From Ottelia alismoides (taxonomy: Eukaryota > Streptophyta > Magnoliopsida > Alismatales > Hydrocharitaceae): a DNA stretch of 64,000 bases. The notes under the pieces were generated by a model that ran no database searches, was not told the DNA's origin, and saw only the letters and a program-made list of their open reading frames with translations. The stretch covers positions 434,001 to 498,000 of the forward strand of contig JAZKJV010000679.1 in assembly GCA_037367405.1 (NCBI GenBank), given 5' to 3'. Numbering within the stretch: position 1 is the first letter of the stretch; every line of letters starts with the position of its first letter. Shown piece by piece: positions 10,601-19,093 of this stretch. The position numbers and the translations under genes are program-made.

Positions 10601-11896
10601 GGTGGATTGCCACTTCATACGTGATATGATTCAGAAAGGATTCATTACCACATCCCATGTTACTTCAGAGAACCAGACTGCAGATATATTCACCAAGGCA
10701 TTGTTACGTGGCCCGTTTCAGAAGTGTGCTTCCAAGCTGAGCATGATTGACATCTATGCTCCATCTTGAGGGGGAGTGTTGACGCATATTTAGTTATTGT
10801 ATCTCTTTGCTTTTTATTCTCTTGTTTTCCTCTTTATGTAATTTACCCATAGGCTACTCTCCTATATAAGAGAGCCTAGGGCTATGGAATAAACAACTCA
10901 TTCACTTTTCCCAACAATAAAGAATGCTCGAATAAAGAATGCACATAGTCTTGTGATTGATAAAGTACTAGTACTCGTCCCGTTTTCATTCTGAGAATGG
11001 TGATTAAGTCAAAACAAGGAGTTCCTTGGTAGATTCATGTACCCAACCTGACACTGGTCTCCAGTCTGTTGATCAAGTCCCTGTATTCCGTACAATTCTT
11101 GCATGCCAGATGGAATTAGTCTTGTCACTAATATCCCCTCATATCCTAATTTTGTCAGGGTTTAATAATCTCATATCCTAATCATGTCAATTACTAACAT
11201 ATATGTAGCACCCTTACTATAAAAATTCAAAACAAATTTCAAAAAGACAAATTTGGCCCGAGAAATTTGGTTAAACTGAACATAATTGTAATTTTTGCCG
11301 TATAAAGAAAATAAAATCAAACCTAAAGATAGGAAAAACTGGGGGTGAATTCGATAAATGATAAAGACCTCGGTATTTTTCTTTGCATCAGAGTGCGATC
11401 TCAATTTAGTATTTCTTATCCCTTCGCACTTAAAATGATTGTGTATGTTGTGAGGACGCAAATGCTGAAATTGTCTCTCTTCTTCCAGGTCCTCTTGGGT
11501 TTCTCCATTCTTATAGGTAGCAGCACCTGGGTGGACATCCTGGTAGTACTTCTGACTCCCACATTTGCTATTGCTTATAGTTTATGGGAAAAAAGTTCAA
11601 TTTATATGATAACATTATTTTTAATGAACCAAAACATTTATGGGATCTTCACCAGAGAGCACATTCTTCCTTTTTTTAATTTTATTTTAGTTTTGAGGCA
11701 AAGATATGATCCACAGGGTATGGTGGCTGGTCATGCCTATTTCTTTCTCGAAGATGTGTACCCAGGGATGACAGGGCGTCGGCCGCTGAAAACACCTTCA
11801 TTTATTAAAGCTCTATTTACAGAGGAGAACGTCGTGTTTGCCCAACCTGGAGAGGTGAGATTTGGTGCTGTTCCTCAGGGCCCTCATGTGGACTAG
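4668..11896 (+). CDS. DER2: Derlin-2-like protein, last four exons (5' exon not found)
   Basis: Derlins are multi-spanning ER membrane proteins of the rhomboid-like superfamily that help move misfolded proteins out of the ER for proteasomal degradation. Four exons with proper AG/GT borders join in frame: 4668-4882 (LDFLFHMFFLSRYCKLLEEN onward, ending SLTFMM), 5028-5111 (VYVWSKHNPYVHMSF to AAYLPW), 11489-11542 (VLLGFSILIGSSTWVDIL) and 11717-11896 (GMVAGHAYFFLEDVYPGMTG to a TAG). That is about 176 residues of a family usually near 240. The N-terminal 65-70 residues, which carry the conserved WR loop, are not seen in the 4.6 kb upstream, so either intron 1 is long or this copy is 5'-truncated. 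The intron between exons two and three is 6.4 kb because a copia element sits in it. The visible reading frame has no stops. Confidence 0.85.
5112..5721 (+). other. Derlin intron sequence left of the copia insertion
   Basis: AT-rich sequence after the GTAAGT donor at 5112. No open frame or RNA gene seen. The last five bases (5717-5721, ATAAA) are the left copy of the copia target duplication. Confidence 0.7.
5722..5861 (+). repeat. 5' LTR of the copia element
   Basis: Starts TGTTGACGC and ends CCCAACA (TG...CA). A TATATAAGAGAG box at about 5809-5820 is a candidate promoter TATA element for the genomic transcript. Confidence 0.93.
5862..5873 (+). other. Primer binding site, tRNA-Met
   Basis: TGGTATCAGAGC directly follows the CA end of the 5' LTR, the standard complement of the initiator methionine tRNA 3' end used to prime minus-strand synthesis. 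Confidence 0.93.
5900..6536 (+). repeat. GC-rich degenerate repeat leader of the copia element
   Basis: The untranslated leader is built largely of short variants of gcgcatctgcgcgatctg (6030-6345), with CT-rich runs at 5930-5985 and a short ccctaac triplet repeat at 5900-5918. Base composition differs sharply from the AT-rich intron around it. The repeats could fold into stable hairpins in the genomic RNA; that role is inference. Confidence 0.7.
6537..10769 (+). CDS. Copia gag-pol polyprotein (1410 aa, intact)
   Basis: One open frame encodes the whole polyprotein. Gag spans about 1-300, with a UBN2-like part and a CX2CX4HX4C zinc knuckle at C244, C247, H252, C257. The aspartic protease has DSGATHH at D343. 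Integrase has an HH/CC-like region (H472, H477, C498, C501) and catalytic D529, D592 and E628, a D-62-D-35-E spacing. RT carries KARLVARGFTQ and the catalytic YVDD at Y1094-D1097. RNase H has DADYAGCPKDRKSTSGY and SSAESEYRAM near the C-terminus, which ends IDIYAPS. The order PR-IN-RT-RH is that of Ty1/copia. All catalytic residues I can name are present. The chosen ATG is the first in frame after the leader. Confidence 0.96.
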   Translation: MSESKADIPSMGAFRGPAPIVKMDGTNYELWAMQFMSMMKSTGKKHILTEPEPAEKTGVHASWEADDAYAKVWLSGTLAIEIANDILHQPTAKDMWDILAATYSQAKNETKILQLQHDIFTIKQNGRPLHSLYTSLRGMFEKLYSFMPLTATPEQQKTYRNATMVGVFLAALDPEYEAARSQILADSTIPPMEEAFHRLSRITVPSAAASQNPSAMAANRGRGSHYQGRGRTPRGRGGRTRPTCSYCHRVGHTEDTCYSKHGFPASARAAEQIEPPSAATLDQRFDDLVARLRGIIPPSGPAPSTESHTDTAASATASASTSTSGSTLALHSSRSHILPWIMDSGATHHLCGDQSLLTGYTQIPPGRTVVIADGTHSPITGQGEIRLTPSMQLKNVLHAPHFSMNLLSISQITKDLQCRAIFDPSSLIFQDIRTGNVIGHGYEQGGLYRLNQTPFAGTTSSPAEQVSPLLWHLRFDHLPLQKLRLVLPYSLSHTPIQCEACQLGKHHRSSFPSSQGRSSNSKFELFHVDVWGPSRVPDHQGHRFYIVFVDDFSRASWVFLMKNKSEAGNIIIHFLNEIQNIFSTSVKIVRSDNALELCTNILANYYSSKGIIHQTSCAHTSQQNGVAERKHRHLLDVTRSLLIQSHVPYSYWGDAVLTACYLINRMPSSVLNEQVPFSLIYPDKDLFILTPRVFGSVAFVHQLSPGTDKLSPRAVKCVFVGYPRTQKGYKCFDPVRRRYMISADVTFFESIMYFSESGNMQPPPLSPDTVFMAPPTSQPSPQTSQPSPPLPPPPPPPPPPIISPLPFHYTRRPNQAHGPDQSTSSPMVCNENINVDGSDDISQQGALQEHGDTTEDLDVPIALRKPKRSCAKYPVSAAVSFERLSGPFRTFALALSATDIPRNHHEALQDSRWRLAMEEEMAALQSRGTWSLVTIPPDVNPVSCKWVFTVKHNADGSIDRYKARLVARGFTQTYGVDYLDTFSPVARHSTLRILLSVAVTRDWPLYQLDVKNAFLYGDLQEEVYMQQPPGFAVEGECSKVCRLHKAIYGLKQSPRAWFQKLSDLFEKQGYKRSNADHSLFVQKTARGIVVIMVYVDDILITGDDDQGIKQAKERLGTEFVTKDLGVLRYFLGLEFARNPYGLVMSQRKYVTDLLSETCMLGCRPATTPMDPSMKLYGDDTEEVDRRRYRELVGKLLYVTITRPDILFAVSRVSQFMEQPRQVHMDAIHMILRYLKSSPGKGLLFKKGKGISVSACADADYAGCPKDRKSTSGYAVYVGDALVSWRSKKQTVVARSSAESEYRAMAQATTEMMWVKAVLTDLCLDIPLPMNLECDNQAALFIANNPAFHERTKHIEVDCHFIRDMIQKGFITTSHVTSENQTADIFTKALLRGPFQKCASKLSMIDIYAPS
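10768..10776 (+). other. Polypurine tract of the copia element
   Basis: GAGGGGGAG overlaps the stop codon of the polyprotein and directly precedes the 3' LTR. It is the expected plus-strand primer. Confidence 0.85.
10777..10916 (+). repeat. 3' LTR of the copia element
   Basis: Identical by eye to the 5' LTR over 140 bp, followed by the target duplication ATAAA at 10917-10921. Confidence 0.93.
10922..11488 (+). other. Derlin intron sequence right of the copia insertion
   Basis: AT-rich, ending in a pyrimidine-rich tract and CAG acceptor at 11488. Its first 70 bases show loose similarity to the intron just left of the copia (words aatgctc.aata, gtacta, tc.tccc.ttt), suggesting an old local duplication. 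Confidence 0.5.
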
Positions 11897-12668
11897 GTGT
11901 GGTTAGTCATGATGGCCTTTGATCTTGTTGCCTAAGCCAGTGTTATGTTGTGTTTAGTCCAATACAAACGCACCTTGTGAGCAAGTGTTAAAATGCAAGT
12001 GTTGCAAAGTAGTTGATGTGTGCAGGCTTTGTGTATATCAAGTTCAATTATCAGTTATTTTTTCTCGCCCGCAGCTGCTGTCGCCGGAATTGTTATTTGT
12101 TCCAGCAGAACTATTTGTGTATATATAATGATACAATCTTTCCCACATTTTTTGTTCATTTGGAAGTTTTACATCATTACATATATTCAATGTTATGACT
12201 GTGCACAGAATTGCAGGCGGAAAGAAGCAGACTCGCGCTTAGTGTAAGAGAAACGATGATTTTATTCCTCTTAGTTGTTGCTTGGATGAGTAATGGATAA
12301 TACTTGTAGGATAAGCGTTAATGGCTGATGTGACCATGATGCGGCTATCTTACTGTAATTTCGTATTTTGAGAAGACTTTATCCCTCGTACAAGCCTGAC
12401 TAGTTCAAAAATGTTAGCTTGGCTTTATAACGTCAATTCCACAATTTTAAAGGTAAAATAGTCATCGTCGTCGATGCCTTATGTCACGGCGGCTAAGGTT
12501 GAATCCGGTAGAAGGGGTAGGATTTCCAGGGTTCAAGAACGGGAGGCGGCCGCCACAGAGGAAGCCTGGATGAGCAGGCATTATTGAAATTGGAAGGGGT
12601 ACTCCCGGAATGATGCCAGGAGTCATATATGCGCGAAAATTAATGGGCTGACAGCTCTTTTACATATA
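11897..12668 (+). other. Derlin 3' flank
   Basis: Sequence after the Derlin stop, with the 3' untranslated region presumably in its first few hundred bases. No further exon, terminator or RNA gene is supported. Confidence 0.4.
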
Positions 12669-13924
12669 CTAGGGTGTATACCCGCGCTTCGCGGCGTGGT
12701 CAGTAAATGGTAAGAGGGAAATTTAAATTTTAGAATATTATCTACCTCTATAAAGAATTATTAAAATTATAGAAGTCATATACGTAAACTTGTTAGAATG
12801 GTGTCGCTTTTATTTTAAATCGTATAAAGTTTGTTAGAAACGTAAAATTAATATATATATATATTTATTTTTTGTGGAATTTAACCTTTAGAAGAATGGT
12901 GTTAACTCTAAATGAAAACAAAGTTAAGATTAAAAAAATTCAGATTATATTTAGGAATATTTAACATTCTAACTCTGGAAGAATTGAATTAAATTTAAAT
13001 GAGGATATATTTAACCCAGTTGTAACGTAGGAGTAAGGTTATATATAACAGTCGCATGTGCAAATGTAATATCCTTACAATTGAATATTTAAAAATGAAA
13101 GCACGAGAAATTGAAGCAGGAGTTATAGTAGCTGGAAAACATAATATGTTGCTACATAACAATGATGATACAAAATGATAATATGCAAAAGAAATCATAA
13201 AAATGTAAGGCAGAATTCACAGTAGATTTGGTACTGTATAGAATTGTCTCCGTATAGACGAAGTTTTTCCTTATAAAATCCATTTAGTGCAACAGTCAGC
13301 TTCCCTCTTAAGTCTCATGCGTTGCTAATTGCAGCATGTGGTTATCACGTATTCATTGTTTTTTATTATATAAAGTTTGTTTTTTATATCAAAGTTGGGG
13401 ACTCTGAGTATTAAATAAATTAGGAGAGATTAACCATTCATAAAATAATCCAATATTCACGTGTCAAATACCTGTATACCCTTTTTAAATGTGATAATGA
13501 TATAATAATAATTACCATCCATGCTAGACATTTTTCATCTTTACTTGAGGATGCAAAAGATCCAATCCGAAATTTAATTAGTTGACCGACCAAGGTGGTT
13601 GGATGTTATCCATAATTAATATTTTGAATCATAGAATGCTCATGCTAATAGTAACGTCTTAGAAGATTAAATATGCATACTTGATTAGATTATCAAAAAA
13701 AAGGTCGGCTTTACACACGTCACCAAGAAAGAATGGTTTCTTTTCAAGAGGAGAGAGAACAAAGCTCGTAACCACGTGAAGAGAAAATAGGAAAAGAAAG
13801 GAGAGGATGTCAGAATACATGAAAGGGGGATATCTGCAATTTGACCCTAACCATTGCCGAGCAGGAAGACTGTCCACGTGCCAACCGCCGGGTGAAAAAC
13901 CCAGCTTTATATAAGGTATATAGA
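12669..13924 (-). mobile_element. Non-autonomous Helitron
   Basis: Read on the minus strand, the element begins TCTATATACCTTATATAAAG (5' end at 13924) and ends in CTAG (12672-12669), preceded at 12682-12694 by a perfect CCGCG-AAG-CGCGG hairpin about ten bases from the terminus. It sits between A and T with no target duplication. These are the defining marks of plant Helitrons. The 1256-bp body is AT-rich with no Rep/helicase frame, so it must depend on enzymes supplied elsewhere. Confidence 0.8.
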
Positions 13925-14212
13925 TTCTAGTAGTCACCCATGCTAAAACACGGGAGATTTCTTAGAAATAATTTACTCATAATCGAATCTTAAGGGATCA
14001 TATATGTGCCGTAGAATTTTACAATCACATCCTTTTTCATTTCCTAGAAAAATGATGAGCTTGTCAATGTCGGTACTTGAAAAAAGTGAAAAAGCACGAG
14101 TTTCTAGACAAAATTTAAGAACAAACACCTATCCATTTTCGTATCAGGTAAAAAACTACGTATCTATATTTTGTTTGAATATGGATACAATAGCCGAAAA
14201 ATAAGTGTACAC

Positions 14213-14364
14213 ACGTATGATCTTGTGAGATCAAAAAACTGTGAGAGCATGAGAGTGGTGATTCTAATGACTAGATTCTGTTTTCTCTCTCCTAGTTGAA
14301 TCTAGTGATCCAAAATCACTGGTCTCATGCTCTCACAACTTTTGGCTCTCATAGGATCACTCGT
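14213..14364. mobile_element. Foldback MITE family A, copy 1
   Basis: Nearly palindromic unit: the left arm (about gatc.tgtgagatcaaaa.tgtgagagcatgag) is the inverse of the right arm (ctcatgctctcacaacttttggctctcataggatcac). A short pyrimidine-rich centre carries ttctctctcctagttgaat. Followed by a TATATATAT run. This is the most diverged copy on its left side. Confidence 0.75.
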
Positions 14365-14372
14365 ATATATAT

Positions 14373-14718
14373 GAGATAAATGGGGTTGCTGCCTCATTTT
14401 CTCCATTTTATTTATATTTTTTTGAATTTTTTTCAATGAATATTCATCGCTATATCCCTATATTATGTCATTCAAATTTCGTCTGAAACAGAGACTCCTA
14501 CGACCTCTATCCAAACAGTCATTTTTTAACGGTCCCAGGATTTTTTAAATCGACCCTGTATGGATGGAGGTCGTAGGAGTCTCTGTTTCGCATGAAATTT
14601 GAATGACATAATATAGGGATAAATATTGAATTTATACGGTTTTCATTTTCAAAAAAATAAAAAAAATGTAAAAAATGGGGTGGGGGAGCTAACTAGGGGG
14701 CATACACATTTACCCTTT
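14373..14718. mobile_element. Foldback MITE family B, copy 1
   Basis: A 346-bp element with a long internal inverted repeat: gtcattcaaatttcgtctg and cagagactcctacgacctc left of the centre recur inverted to its right (ggaggtcgtaggagtctctg, then catgaaatttgaatgacat). Flanked on both sides by TA repeats. No coding capacity. Confidence 0.75.
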
Positions 14719-14727
14719 ATATATATA

Positions 14728-14896
14728 GAGAGAGGAGTGATCCTATACGAGTCAAAACCTGTGAAAGAATGAAAGCATGCATTCTATACCACATGATTCA
14801 ACCTGGAGAGAGAAGATAGAATCATGTGGTCCACAATGCATGCTCTAATGCTCTCACATTTTTTTGCTCATAGGATCACTCCTCTCTCTCTCTCGC
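14728..14896. mobile_element. Foldback MITE family A, copy 2
   Basis: Begins gagagaggagtgatcctata and ends with the inverse tcataggatcactcctctct, bounded by (TA)n at 14720-14727 and 14897-14910. The centre reads ccacatgattcaacctggagag then gaatcatgtgg. Confidence 0.8.
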
Positions 14897-14910
14897 TATA
14901 TATATATATA

Positions 14911-15054
14911 GAGAGAGAGAGAGGAGTGATCCTATGAGAGCCAAATCCTGTGAGCATGCATTCTGGACCACATGATTCAACCAGGAGAGAGAAGACAGAA
15001 TCATGTGGTCCAGAATGCATGCTCTCACAGGATTTGGCTCTCATAGTATCACTC

Positions 15055-15076
<22 letters not shown>
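14911..15076. mobile_element. Foldback MITE family A, copy 3
   Basis: Near-perfect palindrome: left arm gtgatcctatgagagccaaa, right arm the inverse with one change. It shares its left (TA)n with copy 2 and has a longer (TA)n on the right (15077-15106). Confidence 0.85.
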
Positions 15077-15106
<30 letters not shown>

Positions 15107-15111
<5 letters not shown>

Positions 15112-15254
15112 CCAAAACCTGTGAGAGCATGCATTCTGGACCACATGATTCTGTCTTCTCTCTCCTGATCTTCTCTCTCCTAGTTGAATCATGTGGTGCA
15201 GAATGCGTGTTCTCATACTCTCACAGGTTTTGGCTCTCATAGGATCGCTCCTCT
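15107..15254. mobile_element. Foldback MITE family A, copy 4 (inverted core)
   Basis: Same arms as copy 3 but the central pyrimidine-rich segment runs the other way (ttctctctcct twice, then agttgaatcatgtgg). The left terminal gagtgatcctat is missing, so the unit starts at gagagcc directly after the (TA)n. Confidence 0.8.
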
Positions 15255-15277
15255 TATATATATATATGTATATATAT

Positions 15278-15640
15278 GAGAAAAGGGAGCCTACACCCAG
15301 CTTTTTTTCAATAATTTTTGATTTTTTTGAAATGAAACTTTTGGGGAATTAGATCACCAAGTATCACCATGCTGTCATTTCAAATTCAACTTAATTTGGG
15401 ACTTCTATCATCTCCATCAAGACTACCAAATTCTAACGGTCTCAGAATTACTGATATTGACATAATCCAGATGAATGTGTTAGGAATGGTTGTTTTGCAT
15501 GAAGCTTGAAACACATATTCCACTCAATATATTAAGAAAATCCCCCTAATGCTTCCTTCAAAAAAAATCCAGAAAATAATGAAAAACAAAGCCGGGTGAA
15601 GGAAGTTGCCTATACCCTCGTGTGTAGGCTCCCATCTCCC
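15278..15640. mobile_element. Foldback MITE family B, copy 2
   Basis: Bounded by (TA)n on both sides. The ends gagcctacacccagc and, inverted, gaggctcccatctccc mirror each other loosely. Diverged from copies 1 and 4: the second half of the inner palindrome is largely lost. Confidence 0.65.
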
Positions 15641-15652
15641 TATATATATATA

Positions 15653-15830
15653 GAGAGAGAGAGAGAGGAAAGATCCTGTGAGAGCAAAAAAATGTGAGAG
15701 CATGAGTGCATGCATTCTAGACCACTAGATTCTGTCTTCTCTCCTGGTTGAATCATGTGGTCCAAAATGCATGCTCTCATGCTCTCGTAGGCTTTGGCTC
15801 TCATAGGATTACTCCTCTCTCTCTCTCTCT
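15653..15830. mobile_element. Foldback MITE family A, copy 5
   Basis: Begins gagagagagaggaaagatcc and ends ggattactcctctctctctc, bounded by (TA)n. The arms carry tgtgagagcatgagtgcatg and its inverse. Confidence 0.8.
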
Positions 15831-15840
15831 ATATATATAT

Positions 15841-16000
15841 GAGTGATCCTATGAGTGCAAAAAGTTGTGAGAGCATGAGGGGGTGATTGTAGACCACTAG
15901 ATTCAACCAGGAGAGAGAAGATCAGGAGAGAAAACAGAATCTAGTGGTCCAGAATAACTCTTCTCATGCTCTCGCAACTTTTTGCTCTCACATAATCACT
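15841..16000. mobile_element. Foldback MITE family A, copy 6
   Basis: Begins gagtgatcctatgagtgcaa and ends ttgctctcacataatcact, bounded by (TA)n on both sides. The core has two ggagagagaag repeats. Confidence 0.8.
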
Positions 16001-16012
16001 ATATATATATAT

Positions 16013-16373
16013 GGGAAAATGGAGTATGCTCCCTGGTTGTAGCCAACTTACATACTCCCACCCCTTTTTCCCTGTATTTTTTTATTTTTCTGAAATGAAA
16101 CCTATTGGAATTTAGATCACAATATGTCACCATGATGTCATTCAAAATTCAACTTAATTCAAGACTTCTATCCCCTCCATCTAGACTATCAAATTTTAAC
16201 GGTCTCAGAATTGCTGAAATTGACCCCCTTCAGATGGAGGGCATATGAGTCTCTGTTTCTGACGAAATTGGAATGACATGTTAGGGAATATAGTGATGAA
16301 TATACATATTTTTTATTTCCAAAAAAATAAAAAATAGAGAGGAAATAGGGGTGGGAGTAGCCTCCTTTAACCC
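16013..16373. mobile_element. Foldback MITE family B, copy 3
   Basis: Bounded by (TA)n. The ends read ggagtatgctccctgg and the loosely inverse gggtgggagtagcctcc. The inner arms include gacttctatcccctccatc and, inverted, gatggagggcatatgagtct. Confidence 0.7.
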
Positions 16374-16383
16374 TATATATATA

Positions 16384-16520
16384 GAGAGAGAGAGGAGTGA
16401 TCCTATGAGAGCCTTGATTCTGGACCACATGATTCTATCTTCTCTCTCCTGGTTGAATCTTGTGGTCACTAATCAATGCTCTCATGCTCTCACATGTTTT
16501 GGCCCTCATAGGATCACTCT
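16384..16520. mobile_element. Foldback MITE family A, copy 7
   Basis: Begins gagagagagaggagtgatcc and ends ctcataggatcactct, followed by a long (TA)n at 16521-16548. The left arm is shortened. Confidence 0.75.
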
Positions 16521-16553
<33 letters not shown>

Positions 16554-17031
16554 TAATGAAAAATGAATGGGTAAATTTTAGAATGTTCCCGAGCCCTTCG
16601 AACTATAAAAAGTACCAATGTCCCAACTTTTAAAGCTTGTTTCCATCTAATTTGGAGCTATTATGCTTTAAGACTAGAATGATAAAATGATCTACTTAAT
16701 TCCTCGGTTCTATATCACAATGATTAGTCAAGATTTCATGCTACATTGTTACTTTTTTTAAAGGGGTTTTACCCCAAGAACTATATAAACTTTGTAAATT
16801 ACCTTCTCGACCTTTGAAATATCGATATTCCTCCCTCGAGTCTGTAAACTTGCTAACTTTTATCGTATAGACCCTACGGTTAACTGTCAATCATTTGACT
16901 GTTAAAACTAATCGGATTCCGTGAAAATTTTCTCCATGATACCCATTTTGTTTATCAAAATTGAAAAGAATGTTATTCCCCCTCCCCCTGCCTCCTCGAC
17001 GACATCCCCTCCTCCCATCCGCCTCTCCCAT

Positions 17032-17184
17032 TCCAACCTCGATCGTCATATCCTCTCCCTCCACCACTTGTCCTCCCACCTCCTCTTCTTCGCTCGCTGT
17101 GACTCTGGCCACCTCCTCTCCTCCACCTCCTCCTTCGTCGATCGGGTCAACTCCAAGGTCCACCAGCTCGACCTCATGGTCTGA
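17032..17184 (+). pseudogene. Captured fragment resembling COG4
   Basis: Plus-strand translation gives LDRHILSLHHLSSHLL, then CDSGHLLSS, then FVDRVNSKVHQLDL before a TGA. The spacing LDxxLLxLxxSxxxL...DSxxLL...VxxKVxxLDL matches, from memory, the N-terminal coiled-coil of plant conserved oligomeric Golgi complex subunit 4. The homology is inferred, not searched. A second partial copy of the same stretch (LLSYARCDSYHL) follows at about 17210-17255. The fragment lies within MULE terminal repeats, so transduplication is the simplest origin. Confidence 0.45.
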
Positions 17185-17250
17185 ACATCAGAGCATCTCC
17201 AAGATCCTCCGCCTCCTCTCCTACGCCCGTTGTGACTCCTACCACCTTTC

Positions 17251-17570
17251 AGTCGATCTATGCTCAGATCCCCTCCCCCTCCTCCTCCGCCCACCCAGAC
17301 CTCCCCCTCGACCTCCTTCTTGACCTCCCTCCCCCTCCCACCGACCTCCGCACAGATCCCCCTCATCCCCTCCACCTTTGCCCGACCAGGCCTCCCCTCC
17401 GACCTCCTCCCTTACCTCCCCTCTCCCTCCCATCGACCTCCGCCCAGATCCTCCCTCATCCCTTTTACCTCCGCCCACCTAGGCCTCCCTCTGACCTCCT
17501 CCCTGACCTCCCCCTCCCCTCCACCGACCTCTGCCCAGATCCCCCTTCATTCCTCCCACCTTTGGCTCCA
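17251..17570 (+). repeat. C-rich minisatellite, about four units of about 90 bp
   Basis: The word cagatcc recurs at 17265, 17353, 17445 and 17536 (offsets 88, 92, 91), each time followed by a ccctc-rich stretch and cgacctcctccctgacctcc-like text. It makes long proline-rich open frames in several registers that are compositional artefacts. Confidence 0.75.
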
Positions 17571-17837
17571 TCTTCCCCCCGCATCGCCCCATTCCCCCAC
17601 ACTGCCCCCGCATCACCCCTTTCCCCTACCATTGTTTCTCCACGCCCGCCCCCCTCCACCACCACCACCTCCTCCTCGGAAATGCATTTATTTAGCATCA
17701 ATAAATATTTGATTAATCAATTCAAGAACTCATCCTGATTTTATTTTTTTTAAAAAATATTTTCTTGATCAGAAGACATTGTTTATATGTGAAAATAGAA
17801 AAAATTGTGATTTGGTGGATGGATGGAGATGTTGTGA

Positions 17838-17882
<45 letters not shown>

Positions 17883-18150
17883 TAAATGGAGGAGGGAGAA
17901 GAAGAGGAACGGAGGAAGAAGAAGATGAAGAGGAAGAAGGATATGAGGAGATGGAAGATCCACTGTCCAATGCACATATGGTTAGATTAACCCATATTAT
18001 TGATTCAAGTAAAATTGAAAGTAATGACGGGGCCTGCGGGGTACGACGGAGCAAGTTTACGAGGACGAGGGAGGAATATCGATATTTCAAAGGTCGAGAA
18101 GGTAATTTACAAAGTTTATAAAGTTCAAGAGGTAAAAATCCATTTTTAAA

Positions 18151-18705
18151 ATTTAGAGTATTACATGAAAATGAGTGTTTAATTCGGATATTTTTTGTAA
18201 TTTACTCAAAAGTAATTAATATTCCATATGCAGCGCTCTTAGAAACCTACTCCATCTTGCATGTCATTTATGGCGTTTATTGTTAGACGTGCTATGTAAA
18301 CATAATCTTTCTCCAGTTAATCTAACAATGTTTAAGATGGGTGCATATGAAATTAAGTTCATTAGGGGCGGGATTTCATAATTGAGGGCTAGGCGAAAAT
18401 GTAGTTCATGTTGCATGAATATTTTTCTTATGGGAATTTTGGCAAAACTGTCATCATGTAAAATCAACTAAAAATTAATGAAGTCCTCCTAAAATCATGT
18501 CTAATTACAGCACGACCACTATACTCTTTGGATTAACATCACTACTCATGTAATTTTACTCTTTCCAGCATATAAGTGCCAACCGTCAATTTACTCCACT
18601 AACTTGATCATCTTTGTGGATGCGTTGTAGAGAACAAGGAATGCGGGATACGGATGTGGAATAAATACTAGGATGTTTATTCTCAATTCACTTTTTTTTA
18701 CGTTG
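18151..18705. other. Non-coding spacer
   Basis: AT-rich. No gene, terminal repeat or RNA recognised. Confidence 0.4.
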
Positions 18706-18710
18706 GTGGA

Positions 18711-18917
18711 TGTAACGTTTCGGGCTTAGGTCCCCGCCCCGTTATCGCGGAAAACTGACCCTGACAACTTGTTGGGTACGGGACCAAATGGATCCGTTGA
18801 CAACCACCCAAAATGCTTAAGTCCAAGTTGTCAAATAGTAATCCCCACCACTTATAAACCATACCCACACTTCGTGAGTTTTAGGTATGGCACTATGTTT
18901 GGAGTTGGGGTGTTACA
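18711..18917 (-). repeat. TRIM 3' LTR (left copy)
   Basis: 207 bp, TG...CA in either orientation. It differs from the right copy at roughly a dozen or fewer positions by eye. Confidence 0.9.
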
Positions 18918-19093
18918 ACCTCCCCCACTTATATTCGCAACGTCCTCGTTGTGACATGGCCCATCACTTATTCCCAGTGATAGTGGCGGCTGCACGCTCC
19001 GGGTAGCCATTTCCTCCAACCTCTTTGTAGGGGCGACTCCACATCTCGGGTAGCCCTTTCCACTATCAGAGAGAATTTGGCTCTGATACCATT

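Larger units (their letters stand above)
5722..10916 (+). mobile_element. Complete Ty1/copia retrotransposon with 140-bp LTRs
   Basis: A 5195-bp element with LTR 5722-5861, tRNA-Met primer site directly after it, a 660-base leader, one open gag-pol frame, a polypurine tract and LTR 10777-10916. The two LTRs are identical by eye over all 140 positions and the element is flanked by ATAAA on both sides (5717-5721, 10917-10921). Identical LTRs plus an unbroken frame point to a recent insertion by an element that may still be competent. It lies in sense orientation in a Derlin intron. LTRs this short are unusual for a full-size copia. Confidence 0.95.
16763..18141. mobile_element. Mutator-like element (Pack-MULE) with captured coding DNA
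   Basis: A 1379-bp element with long terminal inverted repeats of about 90 bp: gtaaattaccttctcgacct near the left end recurs inverted near the right end, and both termini approximate GGRTTTTTACC. Flanking 9-mers are TTTTTTAAA (16754-16762) and ATTTTTAAA (18142-18150), one mismatch, as expected for Mutator target duplications. The interior is very C-rich, holds a COG4-like fragment and a 90-bp minisatellite, and contains no transposase. A GA run lies at 17841-17879. Confidence 0.75.

Noticed and set aside
11345..11896. A single 183-aa frame over the end of Derlin
   Set aside because: It reads through two introns; splice sites at 11488, 11543 and 11716 give the conserved protein instead.
15003..15242. 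Short frames through the foldback cluster
   Set aside because: They consist of translated TA and CT repeats (YIYIYI, LSLSLS).
17232..17738. Proline-rich frames of 120-168 aa, both strands
   Set aside because: Produced by a C-rich minisatellite; open in several registers at once.
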